Assembly: GCF_900119075.1 (NCBI RefSeq)
Contig: NZ_FPIP01000009.1
Span: forward strand, 62,001-126,000
Source: Ruminococcus flavefaciens
GTDB lineage: Bacteria; Bacillota; Clostridia; Oscillospirales; Ruminococcaceae
Direction: 5' to 3'
Length of the DNA: 64,000 nucleotides
The stretch's first letter is position 1. Every line of letters begins with the position of its first letter. Under the pieces are notes generated by a model, which made no database searches, was not told the DNA's origin, and was given only the letters and a program-made list of their open reading frames with translations. Below, in pieces: positions 26,710-36,107 of this stretch. Made by a program: the position numbers and the translations under genes.

Positions 26710-27846
26710 ATGAAGCTTATCCATTTATCAGATCTTCACCTCGGCAAGAGACTGAACGAATTCTCGCTTATTGAGGATCAGGAGTTCATTCTCCGCGAGA
26801 TATACAGCATAATATCAGAGGAGCGCCCCGATATCATCGTTATCGCAGGGGATATCTACGACAAGCCCGTGCCCTCTGCGGAGGCTGTTAAGCTCTTTGA
26901 CGACTTCCTCACAAAGGCGGCGGAGCAGACAAAGCATATCTTTGTCATAAGCGGCAACCATGATTCTGCGGAGCGCATAGCCTTCGGCTCTCATATCATG
27001 GAGAAAAGCGGCATACATATGTCGCCTGTGTACGACGGAAATATCGTACCTACTATATTAAGCGACGAGTACGGAGACTTCGGCGTGTATATGCTGCCAT
27101 TTATCAAGCCTGTCAGCGTAAGAAGGTTCTTCCCTGATACTGAAATAGAGACCTACACCGACGCCGTGAATACCGCAGTTGACGCCATGAATGCGGACTT
27201 TTCGCGGCGCAATATCCTTATTACTCACCAGTTCGTTACGGGAGCTCAGAAAAGCGACTCCGAGGAGATATCGGTAGGCGGTACAGACAATGTGGACAGC
27301 TCCGCATTTGACGGCTTCGACTATGTTGCGCTGGGACATATCCACAGTCCCCAGAATGTGGGCGACGAGAGGATACGCTACTGCGGAACTCCGCTGAAAT
27401 ACTCATTTTCCGAGGCGAATCAGGAGAAGTCCGTAACGGTTGTGGACTTCGGTGTAAAAGGCGATATCACCGTAAGAACAGTCCCTCTTGGACCTCTCCG
27501 TGATATGCGTGTAGTGAGGGGCAGCTTCGACTGCATATGCTCAAAGGAGTGCAGCTCCGCAGGTAATACCGAGGACTATATCCATGCAGTGCTAACCGAC
27601 GAGGAGGATATCCCCGAGGCTATGGGACGGCTCCGCGCTGTTTACCCCAATATAATGAGCCTTGAATACGATAACCGCCGCACAAGGAGCTCCCACGGCA
27701 GTATCGAGACAGCCGACGCCGACAACAGGCTGCCTATCGAGCTTTTTGAGGAGTTCTACAAGCTTGCCAACGGCGGCGAGATGTCAGAGCAGCAACGTGA
27801 GCTTGCTCAGTCGCTGATAGAGAAGATATGGGAGGAAGAAGCATGA
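26710..27846 (+). CDS. sbcD: Exonuclease subunit SbcD (Mre11-type nuclease)
   Basis: 378 residues. All metallophosphoesterase motifs are present in order: 'SDLHLGK' near the N-terminus, 'GDIYDK', 'GNHDS', 'THQF' and 'GHIHS'. With SbcC it cleaves DNA hairpins and processes blocked double-strand ends. ATG 26710 starts directly with the first motif; the frame is open into the upstream repeat. It overlaps sbcC by 4 bases (ATGA), so the two are translated together. Confidence 0.97.
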   Translation: MKLIHLSDLHLGKRLNEFSLIEDQEFILREIYSIISEERPDIIVIAGDIYDKPVPSAEAVKLFDDFLTKAAEQTKHIFVISGNHDSAERIAFGSHIMEKSGIHMSPVYDGNIVPTILSDEYGDFGVYMLPFIKPVSVRRFFPDTEIETYTDAVNTAVDAMNADFSRRNILITHQFVTGAQKSDSEEISVGGTDNVDSSAFDGFDYVALGHIHSPQNVGDERIRYCGTPLKYSFSEANQEKSVTVVDFGVKGDITVRTVPLGPLRDMRVVRGSFDCICSKECSSAGNTEDYIHAVLTDEEDIPEAMGRLRAVYPNIMSLEYDNRRTRSSHGSIETADADNRLPIELFEEFYKLANGGEMSEQQRELAQSLIEKIWEEEA

Positions 27847-30800
27847 GACCGATAAAACTTGAAATATCAGGCTTCGGACCATATGCCGAAAAAACGGTCC
27901 TTGACCTTGAAGCTCTCGGAAACAGCGGACTTTACCTTATCACAGGCGATACGGGAGCAGGCAAGACCACCATATTCGACGCCATAACCTATGCGCTGTA
28001 CGGCAGTGCCAGCGGCGTGAACCGCGACGACGATTCTATGCTTCGCTCGAAGTATTCCTCGCTGGATACTCCGACGTATGTGGAGCTGGTTTTCGACTAC
28101 GCAGGCAAGCGCTACATCGTAAACCGCAACCCGTCCTATACCCGACAGGCGAAGCGCGGCGGCGGTGTTGCACAGCAGCCTGCAAACGCCGTTTTTACAT
28201 ATCCCGACGGCAGGGCAGTTTCGGGCAAACGGGACGTTGACGCAGCAGTTGCCGAGGTCATAGGGCTCAGCGAAAAGCAGTTCAAGCAGATAGCCATGAT
28301 AGCGCAGGGCGATTTCATGAAGCTCATAACCGAGGACACCACACAGCGCCGCGAGATACTGCGTCATATCTTCAAGACCAAGAATTACCAGACATTGCAG
28401 GAGGCGTTGAGAGTTCAGAGCAGTACATTGAAAAGCGGCTGTGACAGGCTCCGTGAGGGCTTGAAGCAGTACATTGAGGGCATAGTCTGCGCCGAGGACG
28501 ACGAGCTTGCTTCCGAGGTGGAAAAGCTCCGCGAGGAAATGCCGCCGTTGGAGTATATCACAGATGTGATGAACAAGCTCATAAGCCGTGACAAGGCTCA
28601 GTCTGAGGTGTGCGAGCGCGAAAGCGAGGAGCTTGACAAGAGCCTTGAAGCCGTAAGTGCAAGGCTTGCAAAGGCAGAGGAAAAAGCACGTATAGAAGCT
28701 GACCGCGACCGCACATCCAAGGAGCTCAGTGAAGCTCAGCAGCGCCAGAAGCTCCTTGCGGACAAATACGAAACGGAAAAGGCTCGTCAGTCAAAGGTGA
28801 CTGAGCTTATGGCGGAGTTGGCGGCTGTAGAAGCTGAAAGGGCGGAATATGAACGTGCGGCTGAGCAGGAGAGGCTCCTTGCCGAGGAGAAGAAGTCCCT
28901 TGGCAATGCCGTATCCGAGCTTGACAGCGCCGCCGCCGAGAAAGCCGCTTCGGAGAAGCGGCTGGAAACGCTGAAAGCAGAGCTTTCAGCTCTCGGCGGC
29001 ACAGGCGAGAACAAGGCGAAGCTGGACGCGGAGCGCGAGAAGCTGAGCCGACGCAGCGATGAGCTGTACAGGCTGGCGGAGCAGATAACGGAATACGAAA
29101 ACAGCAGCACAGAGCTGAAAAGGGCAGCCGCCGAGCTGAAGGAGCAGAGCTCCGAGCATGACAGGTTGGTGAAGCAGTGCGAGCTGCTGACGAAAGAGAT
29201 ATCGGAGCTGAAAAAGCGCCGCGGCGAGCTTGAGAGCTGCGGTGCGGAGAAAGAAAAGCTCCTGCGCAGCGAGGAGAGCCTGAAAAGCAGAAGCGCTCAG
29301 CTGAGAAAGCTGTCCGCGGATATAACCGAGAGCGAGAAGCGCGGCAGCGAATACGAGGAGGCGGCGGAGCTCTACAGCGAAGCCGCAGAAAAGGCGAGCC
29401 GACTTGCAGCCAGATATGAACAGGGCTACAGAGCCTTTCTTGACGACCGTGCAGGTGTCCTTGCAGAGCAGCTCCGCGAGGACGAGCCCTGCCCTGTGTG
29501 CGGCTCACGGGAGCACCCTGCGCCTGCGAAAAAATGCACCAATGCCCCCACAGAGGCGGAGCTGGAAAAGCTGAAAAAGCAGCTTGAACAGGCGCGGAGC
29601 TTCGCAGAAAAGCGCAGCGCTGAAGCTTCTGCCGCAAGGGCGAAGGCGAATGAACTGGAAAAGACATTGACATCACAGGTGAGGGAGCTTCTTGACTGCG
29701 ATATGGCAGAAGCCGCAGAGCACTGCGCCACGGAGCTGCAAAGCAGTATCGAGCAGCTCAACGAGCTGGAAAAGAAGCTGACAGAGGCGGACAAGCTCAT
29801 AGCCGAGCGCGAAAGGCTGGGGCGCGAAACGGAGTCTGCTGAAAAGCAGCAGACAGGCGTTATGGCGGCTGTTGCGGAAACAGACCGCAGTATAACGGAG
29901 CTCCGCAGCCGCAGGGATACCCTTGACGGCGGTGTGAAGCGGCTTCTCGCGGACGCTGAGAAGAAAGCTGCTGAGGTCATGGAGGGCGTCGCTTTTGACG
30001 ATGTTCGTGAGAAAATAGCCTCGGAGCGAACCCTGCTGAATGCGAAAATTACGGATATTTCCGCGAAGATAGCCGAGGAAAACCAAAAGGCTCTCCATAA
30101 GGCGGAGCTTGAAAAGCTCATACCACAGTCAGAGCAGCTCATCAGCCGCCTGAGTACCGAAATCACCGAGCTTACCGTGAAAAAAGCGGCTTCCGATACG
30201 AGACTGGCGGAGCTGGGGCGTCAGCTTGCGGAGCTCCGCGGCAGACTGCGTTTTGAGAACGGCGAGAATGCCGAGATATACGCAGCGTCTCTGCGAAAGA
30301 AATGTGCTGATATAAAGGCGGCTTACGAAGCGGCTGAAACTGCCGTAAACGAGGGCGAAAAGTTGTGCTCGGGAATTGCAGGCAGACTGAAACAGCTTAC
30401 GGAGCAGCTTGCGGACTTCGGAGATCTTGACGGTGAAAAGGAAACTGCCGAAAAATCGCGGTTCACAGCCGAAAAAGCAGCCCTTACTGCGAAGCTTCGC
30501 CAGCTTCACACAAGGCTGACCATAAATAAAACAGCCCTTGCAAACATCACCGACGGCTCTGCGGAGCTCTCGGAGCTTGAAAAGCGCTATGCATGGGTGA
30601 AAAATCTCTCGGATACAGCCAACGGAAAGCTCTCCGACCAGAGCAAGCTCATGCTGGAGACCTATATCCAGACCGCCTATTTTGACAGGATAATCCGCCG
30701 AGCTAACCTGCGCTTGAAGGTAATGTCCGACGGGCAGTACACCCTCAAAAGGCGTGAGGAATTCGAGGACAAGCGCACTCAGGTGGGACTTGACCTTGAC

Positions 30801-31136
30801 GTTATCGACCATTACAACGGCTCGGTGCGCAGCGTGAAAACCTTGTCAGGCGGCGAGTCCTTCAAGGCTTCGCTTTCACTGGCACTGGGACTTTCCGACG
30901 AGATACAGTGCTCCGCAGGTGGCATACAGCTCGATACCATGTTTGTGGACGAGGGCTTCGGCTCGCTGGACGACAATTCCATAGAGCAGGCGGTCTGTGC
31001 TCTTGCAGGTCTGTCAGAGGGCAGACGTCTTGTGGGAATAATCTCCCACGTACAGGCGCTGAAACATCGTATCGACAAGCAGATAGTAGTCCGCAAGGAC
31101 AAAAACGGCGGCAGCAATGCGGAGATAATAGTTTAG
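27843..31136 (+). CDS. sbcC: Exonuclease subunit SbcC (Rad50-type SMC ATPase)
   Basis: 1097 residues. The N-terminal ATPase half has Walker A 'GDTGAGKTT' near residue 37. Two very long coiled-coil arms (about 180-900) are separated by a zinc-hook 'CPVCGSREHP' near 560. The C-terminal half has the ABC signature 'LSGGESF' and Walker B 'FVDEGFGSLD'. Length fits SbcC. It partners with SbcD just upstream. The Lys/Glu/Ala coil regions cause long but false frames on the other strand. Confidence 0.97.
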   Translation: MRPIKLEISGFGPYAEKTVLDLEALGNSGLYLITGDTGAGKTTIFDAITYALYGSASGVNRDDDSMLRSKYSSLDTPTYVELVFDYAGKRYIVNRNPSYTRQAKRGGGVAQQPANAVFTYPDGRAVSGKRDVDAAVAEVIGLSEKQFKQIAMIAQGDFMKLITEDTTQRREILRHIFKTKNYQTLQEALRVQSSTLKSGCDRLREGLKQYIEGIVCAEDDELASEVEKLREEMPPLEYITDVMNKLISRDKAQSEVCERESEELDKSLEAVSARLAKAEEKARIEADRDRTSKELSEAQQRQKLLADKYETEKARQSKVTELMAELAAVEAERAEYERAAEQERLLAEEKKSLGNAVSELDSAAAEKAASEKRLETLKAELSALGGTGENKAKLDAEREKLSRRSDELYRLAEQITEYENSSTELKRAAAELKEQSSEHDRLVKQCELLTKEISELKKRRGELESCGAEKEKLLRSEESLKSRSAQLRKLSADITESEKRGSEYEEAAELYSEAAEKASRLAARYEQGYRAFLDDRAGVLAEQLREDEPCPVCGSREHPAPAKKCTNAPTEAELEKLKKQLEQARSFAEKRSAEASAARAKANELEKTLTSQVRELLDCDMAEAAEHCATELQSSIEQLNELEKKLTEADKLIAERERLGRETESAEKQQTGVMAAVAETDRSITELRSRRDTLDGGVKRLLADAEKKAAEVMEGVAFDDVREKIASERTLLNAKITDISAKIAEENQKALHKAELEKLIPQSEQLISRLSTEITELTVKKAASDTRLAELGRQLAELRGRLRFENGENAEIYAASLRKKCADIKAAYEAAETAVNEGEKLCSGIAGRLKQLTEQLADFGDLDGEKETAEKSRFTAEKAALTAKLRQLHTRLTINKTALANITDGSAELSELEKRYAWVKNLSDTANGKLSDQSKLMLETYIQTAYFDRIIRRANLRLKVMSDGQYTLKRREEFEDKRTQVGLDLDVIDHYNGSVRSVKTLSGGESFKASLSLALGLSDEIQCSAGGIQLDTMFVDEGFGSLDDNSIEQAVCALAGLSEGRRLVGIISHVQALKHRIDKQIVVRKDKNGGSNAEIIV

Positions 31137-31185
31137 AGCTGAGAGCTGAGAGTTATGAGCCGCTTGCGGCGGCATCGGCTCTCAG
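31137..31185 (+). terminator. Hairpin at the end of sbcC with GAGAGCTGAG-type arms
   Basis: GAGCTGAGAG ... CTCTCAGCTTTTC around a GCCGCTTGCGGCGGC core. It can terminate sbcC and resembles the AACTCTC-arm repeat family. Confidence 0.65.
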
Positions 31186-31343
31186 CTTTTCTTATATAGA
31201 GCGCTGCTATAACAATATTTTTACTTTGTGCATTTTATCCAAATTATTCCAAATCTGTAAGCGGAAAATCCGCGTTTGCAGGGGGATATTACGGAAGATA
31301 CTTGTAATTATTTACAAATTTTAGAGGCGGACTATCCGCTTTG

Positions 31344-31372
31344 TTGATTTTTGCTTAATGAAATGCTATAAT
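31344..31372 (+). promoter_or_regulatory. Promoter of the KPE-repeat/LRR gene
   Basis: TTGATT (31344-31349), 17 nt, TATAAT (31367-31372), 66 bp before the start. The remaining 31,186-31,438 shows nothing else clear. Confidence 0.75.
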
Positions 31373-31438
31373 TATATTGTTGAATTCATTTTTTCTTAAA
31401 AAACAACGCATAGAACTACCCTATGGAGTGATAGCAAA

Positions 31439-33616
31439 ATGAAAATGACAAAATGTCCCGAGAAGCATCTCTACGATGCTGATAAATATGACAGCTGCCC
31501 TGTATGCGCTGAAAAAAATGAGCGCGGAAAGACTCCGAAAAAGGCAAAGGTCGTAAAGGTAAGAGCTGTCAAGGCTCGCCAGTCGGCAGAAGCAGAGGTA
31601 AAGCCCGCCGATACCAAGCCTGCACCAAAGGCAGAGCAGAAGCCAGCTGAGACCAAGCCTGCACCTAAAGCAGAGCAGAAACCAGCTGAGGTCAAGCCTG
31701 CGCCTAAAGCGGAGCAGAAGCCAGCTGAGACCAAGCCTGCGCCAAAGGCAGAGCAGAAGCCTGCTGAGACCAAGCCTGCGCCAAAGGCAGAGCAGAAACC
31801 AGCTGAGGCCAAGCCTGCGCCCAAGGCAGAGCAGAAGCCAGTTGAGACCAAGTCTGCTGTTCATGCAGAGCCAAAGGCAGAGCAGAAACCAGCCGAGACC
31901 AAGCCTGCGCCCAAGGCAGAGCAGAAGCCTGCCGATACTAAGCCTGCACCCAAAGCAGAGCAGAAGCCAGCCGAGACCAAGCCTGCGCCTAAAGCAGAGC
32001 AGAAGCCAGCCGAGACCAAGTCTGCTGTTCATGCAGAGCCAAAGGCTGCCGAGACCAAGTCTGCTGTTCATGCAGAGCCAAAGGCTGAGCCGAAAAAAGA
32101 AGCTGTAAGCGAGAAAAAGCAGAGCAAGGCTGTCCGTACTGACGACGGCGACGAGCTTGCGCAGAAGATAATGGACTCCATTCCCGAGTCCGAAAAGGAG
32201 AAGTTCAATGCTGACAAAAAGCCCGATATTCTCCATGATAAGAAGAAAATAGACACTTCTCCCGCTCCCGTAAAGCTGGATAAGGAGAAGTTTGGTGATA
32301 AGAAGTCCGAAGCTCCCAAAAAGGAAGAAAAGGCTGAGGAAAAGAAGCCCGAAGCTCCCAAAAAGGAAGAAAAGGCTGAGGAAAAGAAGCCCGAAGCTCC
32401 CAAAAAGGACGTAAAGGCTGAGGAAAAGAAGCCCGAAGCTCCCAAAAAGGAAGTAAAGGCTGAAGAAAAGAAGTCCGAAGCTCCCAAAAAGGAAGTAAAG
32501 GCTGAAGAAAAGAAGCCCGAAGCTCCCAAAAAGGAAGTAAAGGCTGAAGAAAAGAAGCCCGAAGCTCCCAAAAAGGAAGAAAAAGCTGAGGAAAAGAAGC
32601 CCGAAGCTCCAAAAAAGGAAGAAAAAGCTGAGGAAAAGAAGCCCGAAACACCAAAAAAGAAAGAAAAAAAAAAAGAAAAGAAGCTCGAAATACCCAAAGT
32701 ATATGAGCATCACAAAAATGACGACGATGATTATGAGAAGTACGGCGACCTTATAAACGACGAGAATATCGAGATAGACGACGTCAACAACATGGCTATC
32801 GACAAGAACGGCACTCTCGTTAAGTATGTTGGTACTACCGAGTCTATCGTTATCCCCGAAAAGGTCAAGGTGGTAGGCAAGTATGCTTTCCGCGGCAATG
32901 AGACCGTGAAGAAGATAGTGATGTCCGACAGTATCCGCGTTGTGGATAAGTTCGCATTCTGCCACTGCTTCAACCTTGAAGAGGTGGTATTCTCCAAGAA
33001 TCTCGAATCTATCGGCGAAAATGCCTTCCTCAAGTGCCTGAGGCTCAAGGAACTGAATCTGCCCGAATCTGTCAAGAAGATAGGCAAGGGCGCTTTCGGA
33101 CGCTGCAACAGCCTTGAAAACGTGGTTCTTCCTGCTTATCTCCAGAGAATAAGCGACCTCATGTTCTTCTCCTGCAAGAGACTGAGAAGAATAGTTATCT
33201 CAGGTTCTGTTGAGGACATCGGCAGCGCGGCTTTTTCAGAGTGCTACAGCCTCAAAAAGATAATCATCTCCAATTCCGTTACTGCCATAGGCGAGAGCGC
33301 ATTCTCATGGTGCAGGTCTCTGGAGTCCATAACTATCCCGCCGACTATCAAGAGCATAAGCAACTGGGCTTTCTACGGCTGTCAGAATCTTATGGATCTC
33401 AAGATAAGCATGAACACCAAGGATATCAAGGAAGACGCCTTCTGCGGCTGCGAGAGCCTCTGCAATATCCAGATAATGGAGTTCGAGGACGAGAATATCC
33501 CACTTGAAAACATTAAAAAAGGTCACAAGCAGACCATAAAGATACTTAAACAGGTCAACCGCAAAAAAGCTGAGCGCTATGCCAAGGAGCACGGCTTCAG
33601 TACACTGTTTATATGA
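31439..33616 (+). CDS. Zinc-ribbon, Lys/Pro/Glu-repeat and leucine-rich-repeat protein
   Basis: 725 residues with no signal peptide. The N-terminus has a C6-x3-H10...C20-x2-C23 group, like the short zinc ribbons that head FHA-type or kinase-associated Firmicute proteins. Next come about a dozen 13-residue repeats (ETKPAPKAEQKPA type; 39 bp in DNA, about 31,600-32,090, with a variant containing 'SAVHAEPKA'). About nine 14-residue repeats follow (EAPKKEEKAEEKKP type; 42 bp, about 32,300-32,660). An LRR_5/BspA-like domain (about 445-690) of roughly eight 23-residue units ends the protein. Predicted cytoplasmic; function unknown. The repeats could vary in copy number. The long opposite-strand frame over the repeats is an artefact. 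Confidence 0.85.
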   Translation: MKMTKCPEKHLYDADKYDSCPVCAEKNERGKTPKKAKVVKVRAVKARQSAEAEVKPADTKPAPKAEQKPAETKPAPKAEQKPAEVKPAPKAEQKPAETKPAPKAEQKPAETKPAPKAEQKPAEAKPAPKAEQKPVETKSAVHAEPKAEQKPAETKPAPKAEQKPADTKPAPKAEQKPAETKPAPKAEQKPAETKSAVHAEPKAAETKSAVHAEPKAEPKKEAVSEKKQSKAVRTDDGDELAQKIMDSIPESEKEKFNADKKPDILHDKKKIDTSPAPVKLDKEKFGDKKSEAPKKEEKAEEKKPEAPKKEEKAEEKKPEAPKKDVKAEEKKPEAPKKEVKAEEKKSEAPKKEVKAEEKKPEAPKKEVKAEEKKPEAPKKEEKAEEKKPEAPKKEEKAEEKKPETPKKKEKKKEKKLEIPKVYEHHKNDDDDYEKYGDLINDENIEIDDVNNMAIDKNGTLVKYVGTTESIVIPEKVKVVGKYAFRGNETVKKIVMSDSIRVVDKFAFCHCFNLEEVVFSKNLESIGENAFLKCLRLKELNLPESVKKIGKGAFGRCNSLENVVLPAYLQRISDLMFFSCKRLRRIVISGSVEDIGSAAFSECYSLKKIIISNSVTAIGESAFSWCRSLESITIPPTIKSISNWAFYGCQNLMDLKISMNTKDIKEDAFCGCESLCNIQIMEFEDENIPLENIKKGHKQTIKILKQVNRKKAERYAKEHGFSTLFI

Positions 33617-33672
33617 AAGCAAAAACCGAGAGCATAACATAAACACTTATATAGAAGATTATAGTTAATTAT

Positions 33673-33873
33673 GGGGGAAACCTTTCTGAAGAAAGGCTTT
33701 CCCCCATACCCCTTTCCAAAGACTTTTTTAGCTGATTTTTTCTCATATAGGGCTCGCCCAAAATAAAAAAACCCCGGAAAAAAAACAGAGCGAGCCCTAT
33801 ATGAGAAAAAATAAAACTGAAAGTTTTAGGGAGAGAGTTTGAGAGAAGCCCCTTTTTCAAAAGGGGTTCTCTC
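33673..33873. repeat. Three-hairpin intergenic element
   Basis: Three inverted repeats follow the LRR gene. They are GGGGGAAA.CCTTTC/GAAAGG.CTTTCCCCC (33,673-33,705), a perfect 21-bp stem with arms 33,737-33,757 and 33,790-33,810 (TTTTTCTCATATAGGGCTCG and its complement), and GAGAGAAGCCCCTTTT/AAAAGGGG.TTCTCTC (33,851-33,873). No coding frame is credible. It may act as terminator or be a mobile repeat. 33,874-34,136 is AT-rich with nothing recognisable. Confidence 0.75.
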
Positions 33874-34136
33874 AATAATAAGCATAAAACTTCTTTATAA
33901 GTATCATGGTTATCTCTCGGTTTTTTACATTATAGAGGGAGTGAAGAAAAATGAAACTGTCTTAATTGAACTTTTTTTGTTTCCATGTTTATAATATACA
34001 CCCCTTTTTTGTAAATTATCATATTGCAAAGTGAAAATGCTCGGAAAGCTTTGTGTGAAAAAGCTCGAAAATATGAAATACAGGGAGATTATCTGACAGT
34101 AATGTGAAAAGAATGAAATATTTTTCCACGAAGCAC

Positions 34137-34165
34137 TTGACAATCATTTTTATAAGTGCTATAAT
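34137..34165 (+). promoter_or_regulatory. Promoter of the asnS-asnA T-box operon
   Basis: TTGACA (34137-34142), 17 nt, TATAAT (34160-34165), with AGTGC extended -10 context; perfect consensus hexamers. Confidence 0.9.
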
Positions 34166-34183
34166 ACAAACATCAAATAAATG

Positions 34184-34516
34184 CGATGACGGAGAGAAGT
34201 AGCGCAGGATTTCGTTCCCAGAGAGTGTGGGCAGGGTGAGAGCCGCATATCAGAGTCTGTGTGAATAACACTCCCGAGCAGCAAACCCAAAGGGTGCCGG
34301 ATCAAGTGGCAAGTTCCGAAGAGGGCTGTGTGACTGAAAGGGGCAGCGTGTGTTTTAGTGACATTGCGTGTAAATGGCTCAGAGATCAAACGGTATTCGA
34401 GTAGGGGAGACGTATTCCGCACGTTACAGCGGCTCAAAAGTGATCGCTTTTGCGGTAATTCAGGTGGCACCACGGGTATTATGCCCCGTCCTGTAGTTTC
34501 AGGACGGGGCTTTTTG
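34184..34516 (+). promoter_or_regulatory. T-box leader (asparagine specifier) of asnS-asnA
   Basis: The leader begins with the Stem I-like GATGACGGAGAGAAGTAG. The probable specifier is AAC at 34267-34269 in GAATAACA, reading asparagine and followed by the usual A. The T-box sequence is AGGTGGCACCACGG at 34462-34475. The terminator is GCCCCGTCCTG...CAGGACGGGGC plus TTTTT at 34483-34515. Uncharged tRNA-Asn should pair with both sites and allow read-through into asnS, whose identity agrees with the specifier. Confidence 0.95.
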
Positions 34517-34570
34517 TATTTATGCTCGTCCTGCATAATATATTCTTATATATTGAAAGGAAGAACACTT

Positions 34571-35941
34571 ATGAAACACATCGACGTAAAGGAGATAATC
34601 TCCACAAAGGACTATGTAGGCAAGGAAGTAACAGTCTGCGGCTGGGTACGTACATCGCGTAACTCCAAGAGCGTGGCTTTCGTTGAGGTAAACGACGGTA
34701 CATCACTGAAAAACGTACAGGTCGTAGTTGACAAGGGCGACAGCGACTACAAGGAGCCAAGAGTTGGTATGTCCGTAAAGGTAACAGGTACTGCTGTTGA
34801 GGGCAGAAACGAGACTGTCGAGATAAACGCTGTTCCCGAGGGTATCACCGTACTGGGCGACGCTCCTACAGATTATCCTCTCCAGAAAAAGGGACACACA
34901 CTTGAATTTCTCCGTACTATCCCTCACCTCAGAGGCAGAACGAATACATTCAATGCAGTATGGCGTGTACGTTCAGTGCTTGCTGCTGCTATCCACGAGT
35001 ACTTCCAGACACACAACTACGTTTATGTAAATACTCCCCTTATCACAGGCAGCGACTGTGAGGGCGCAGGCGAGATGTTCCAGGTAACTACTATCGGCTA
35101 CAGCAAGGACTACAAGAACGAGGAGGAGTACTACGCTAACGACTTCTTCGGCAGAAAGGCTGGTCTTTCCGTATCAGGTCAGCTTGAGGGCGAAATGGCT
35201 GCAATGGCTATGGGTAAGATATACACCTTCGGTCCTTCATTCAGAGCCGAGAATTCCAATACTCCAAAGCACCTTGCCGAGTTCTGGCACGTTGAGCCTG
35301 AGGTAGCCTTCGCAGAGCTCGACGACGTTATCGAGATAGCTGAGAATATGCTGAAATACGTTATCCGCAAGCTCCTTGATACCTGTCCTGACGATATGAA
35401 GTTCTTTGACGCTCACTTTGAAAAGGGACTTATCGCTCGTCTTGAGGAGCTTATCTCCCACGACTTTGCAAGAGTAACATATACAGAGGCTATCGAGCTT
35501 CTCAAGAAGTCAGGCGAGAACTTCGTATATCCTGTAGAGTGGGGCTGCGACCTCCAGACAGAGCACGAGAGATACCTCTCCGAGAAGGTATTCAAGAAGG
35601 CTGTATTCGTAACAGACTATCCGAAGGAGATAAAGTCATTCTACATGAAGCAGAATCCCGACGGCAAGACCGTTGCGGCAGTTGACCTCCTTGTACCGGG
35701 CGTCGGCGAGATAATCGGCGGCAGCGAGAGAGAGGCTGACTACGAGAAGCTTATCGCTGCAATGAACGAGAGAAAGATGAATCTCGACCTCTACAGCGAC
35801 TACCTCGACCTCAGAAAGTTCGGCTCAGTGCCTCACGGCGGCTTTGGTCTGGGCTTCGAGAGACTTATCATGTATACAACAGGCATGGCAAATATCCGCG
35901 ACGTAATACTGTTCCCGAGAACAGTCGGCTCTATCAGATAA
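34571..35941 (+). CDS. asnS: Asparaginyl-tRNA synthetase
   Basis: 456 residues, normal for bacterial AsnRS. The N-terminal OB-fold anticodon-binding domain ('VTVCGWVRTSRNSKSVAFVE') is followed by a class II catalytic domain with motif 2 'FRAENSNTPKHLAEFWHVEPE' region and motif 3 'GFGLGFERLIMY'. The His-Leu-Ala-Glu-Phe sequence separates AsnRS from AspRS. GAAAGGAAGAACACTT precedes ATG 34571; the frame is open back through the T-box. Paired with asnA under one T-box. Confidence 0.97.
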   Translation: MKHIDVKEIISTKDYVGKEVTVCGWVRTSRNSKSVAFVEVNDGTSLKNVQVVVDKGDSDYKEPRVGMSVKVTGTAVEGRNETVEINAVPEGITVLGDAPTDYPLQKKGHTLEFLRTIPHLRGRTNTFNAVWRVRSVLAAAIHEYFQTHNYVYVNTPLITGSDCEGAGEMFQVTTIGYSKDYKNEEEYYANDFFGRKAGLSVSGQLEGEMAAMAMGKIYTFGPSFRAENSNTPKHLAEFWHVEPEVAFAELDDVIEIAENMLKYVIRKLLDTCPDDMKFFDAHFEKGLIARLEELISHDFARVTYTEAIELLKKSGENFVYPVEWGCDLQTEHERYLSEKVFKKAVFVTDYPKEIKSFYMKQNPDGKTVAAVDLLVPGVGEIIGGSEREADYEKLIAAMNERKMNLDLYSDYLDLRKFGSVPHGGFGLGFERLIMYTTGMANIRDVILFPRTVGSIR

Positions 35942-35957
35942 TTCAGCCATAAGCACT

Positions 35958-36028
35958 TGTAGGGGACGCCGCCCTCGGCGTCCCGCAAAAAAATTTTATA
36001 TTGGAACGCCGAGGGCGGCGTTCCCTAA
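35958..36028. repeat. Two palindromic boxes between asnS and asnA
   Basis: GTAGGGGACGCCGCCCTCGG-type box (35,958-35,986) and its reverse-oriented partner GGAACGCCGAGGGCGGCGTT (36,004-36,027). Confidence 0.8.
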
Positions 36029-36107
36029 TTAAAAACGTGCAGCACAGAAAGCATCAATGGCGCTGTTTTCTGTTAAATATATCTTAATGTAAAGGAAAGT
36101 GATCTCT

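Noticed and set aside
28807-29676. 289-residue minus-strand frame within sbcC
   Set aside because: Antisense of the coiled coil; Ser/Arg/Pro composition typical of shadow frames.
31421-32965. 514-residue minus-strand frame rich in Leu/Phe
   Set aside because: It is the antisense of the Lys/Pro/Glu repeat tracts; low complexity and no RBS. The plus-strand gene has zinc-ribbon and LRR domains.
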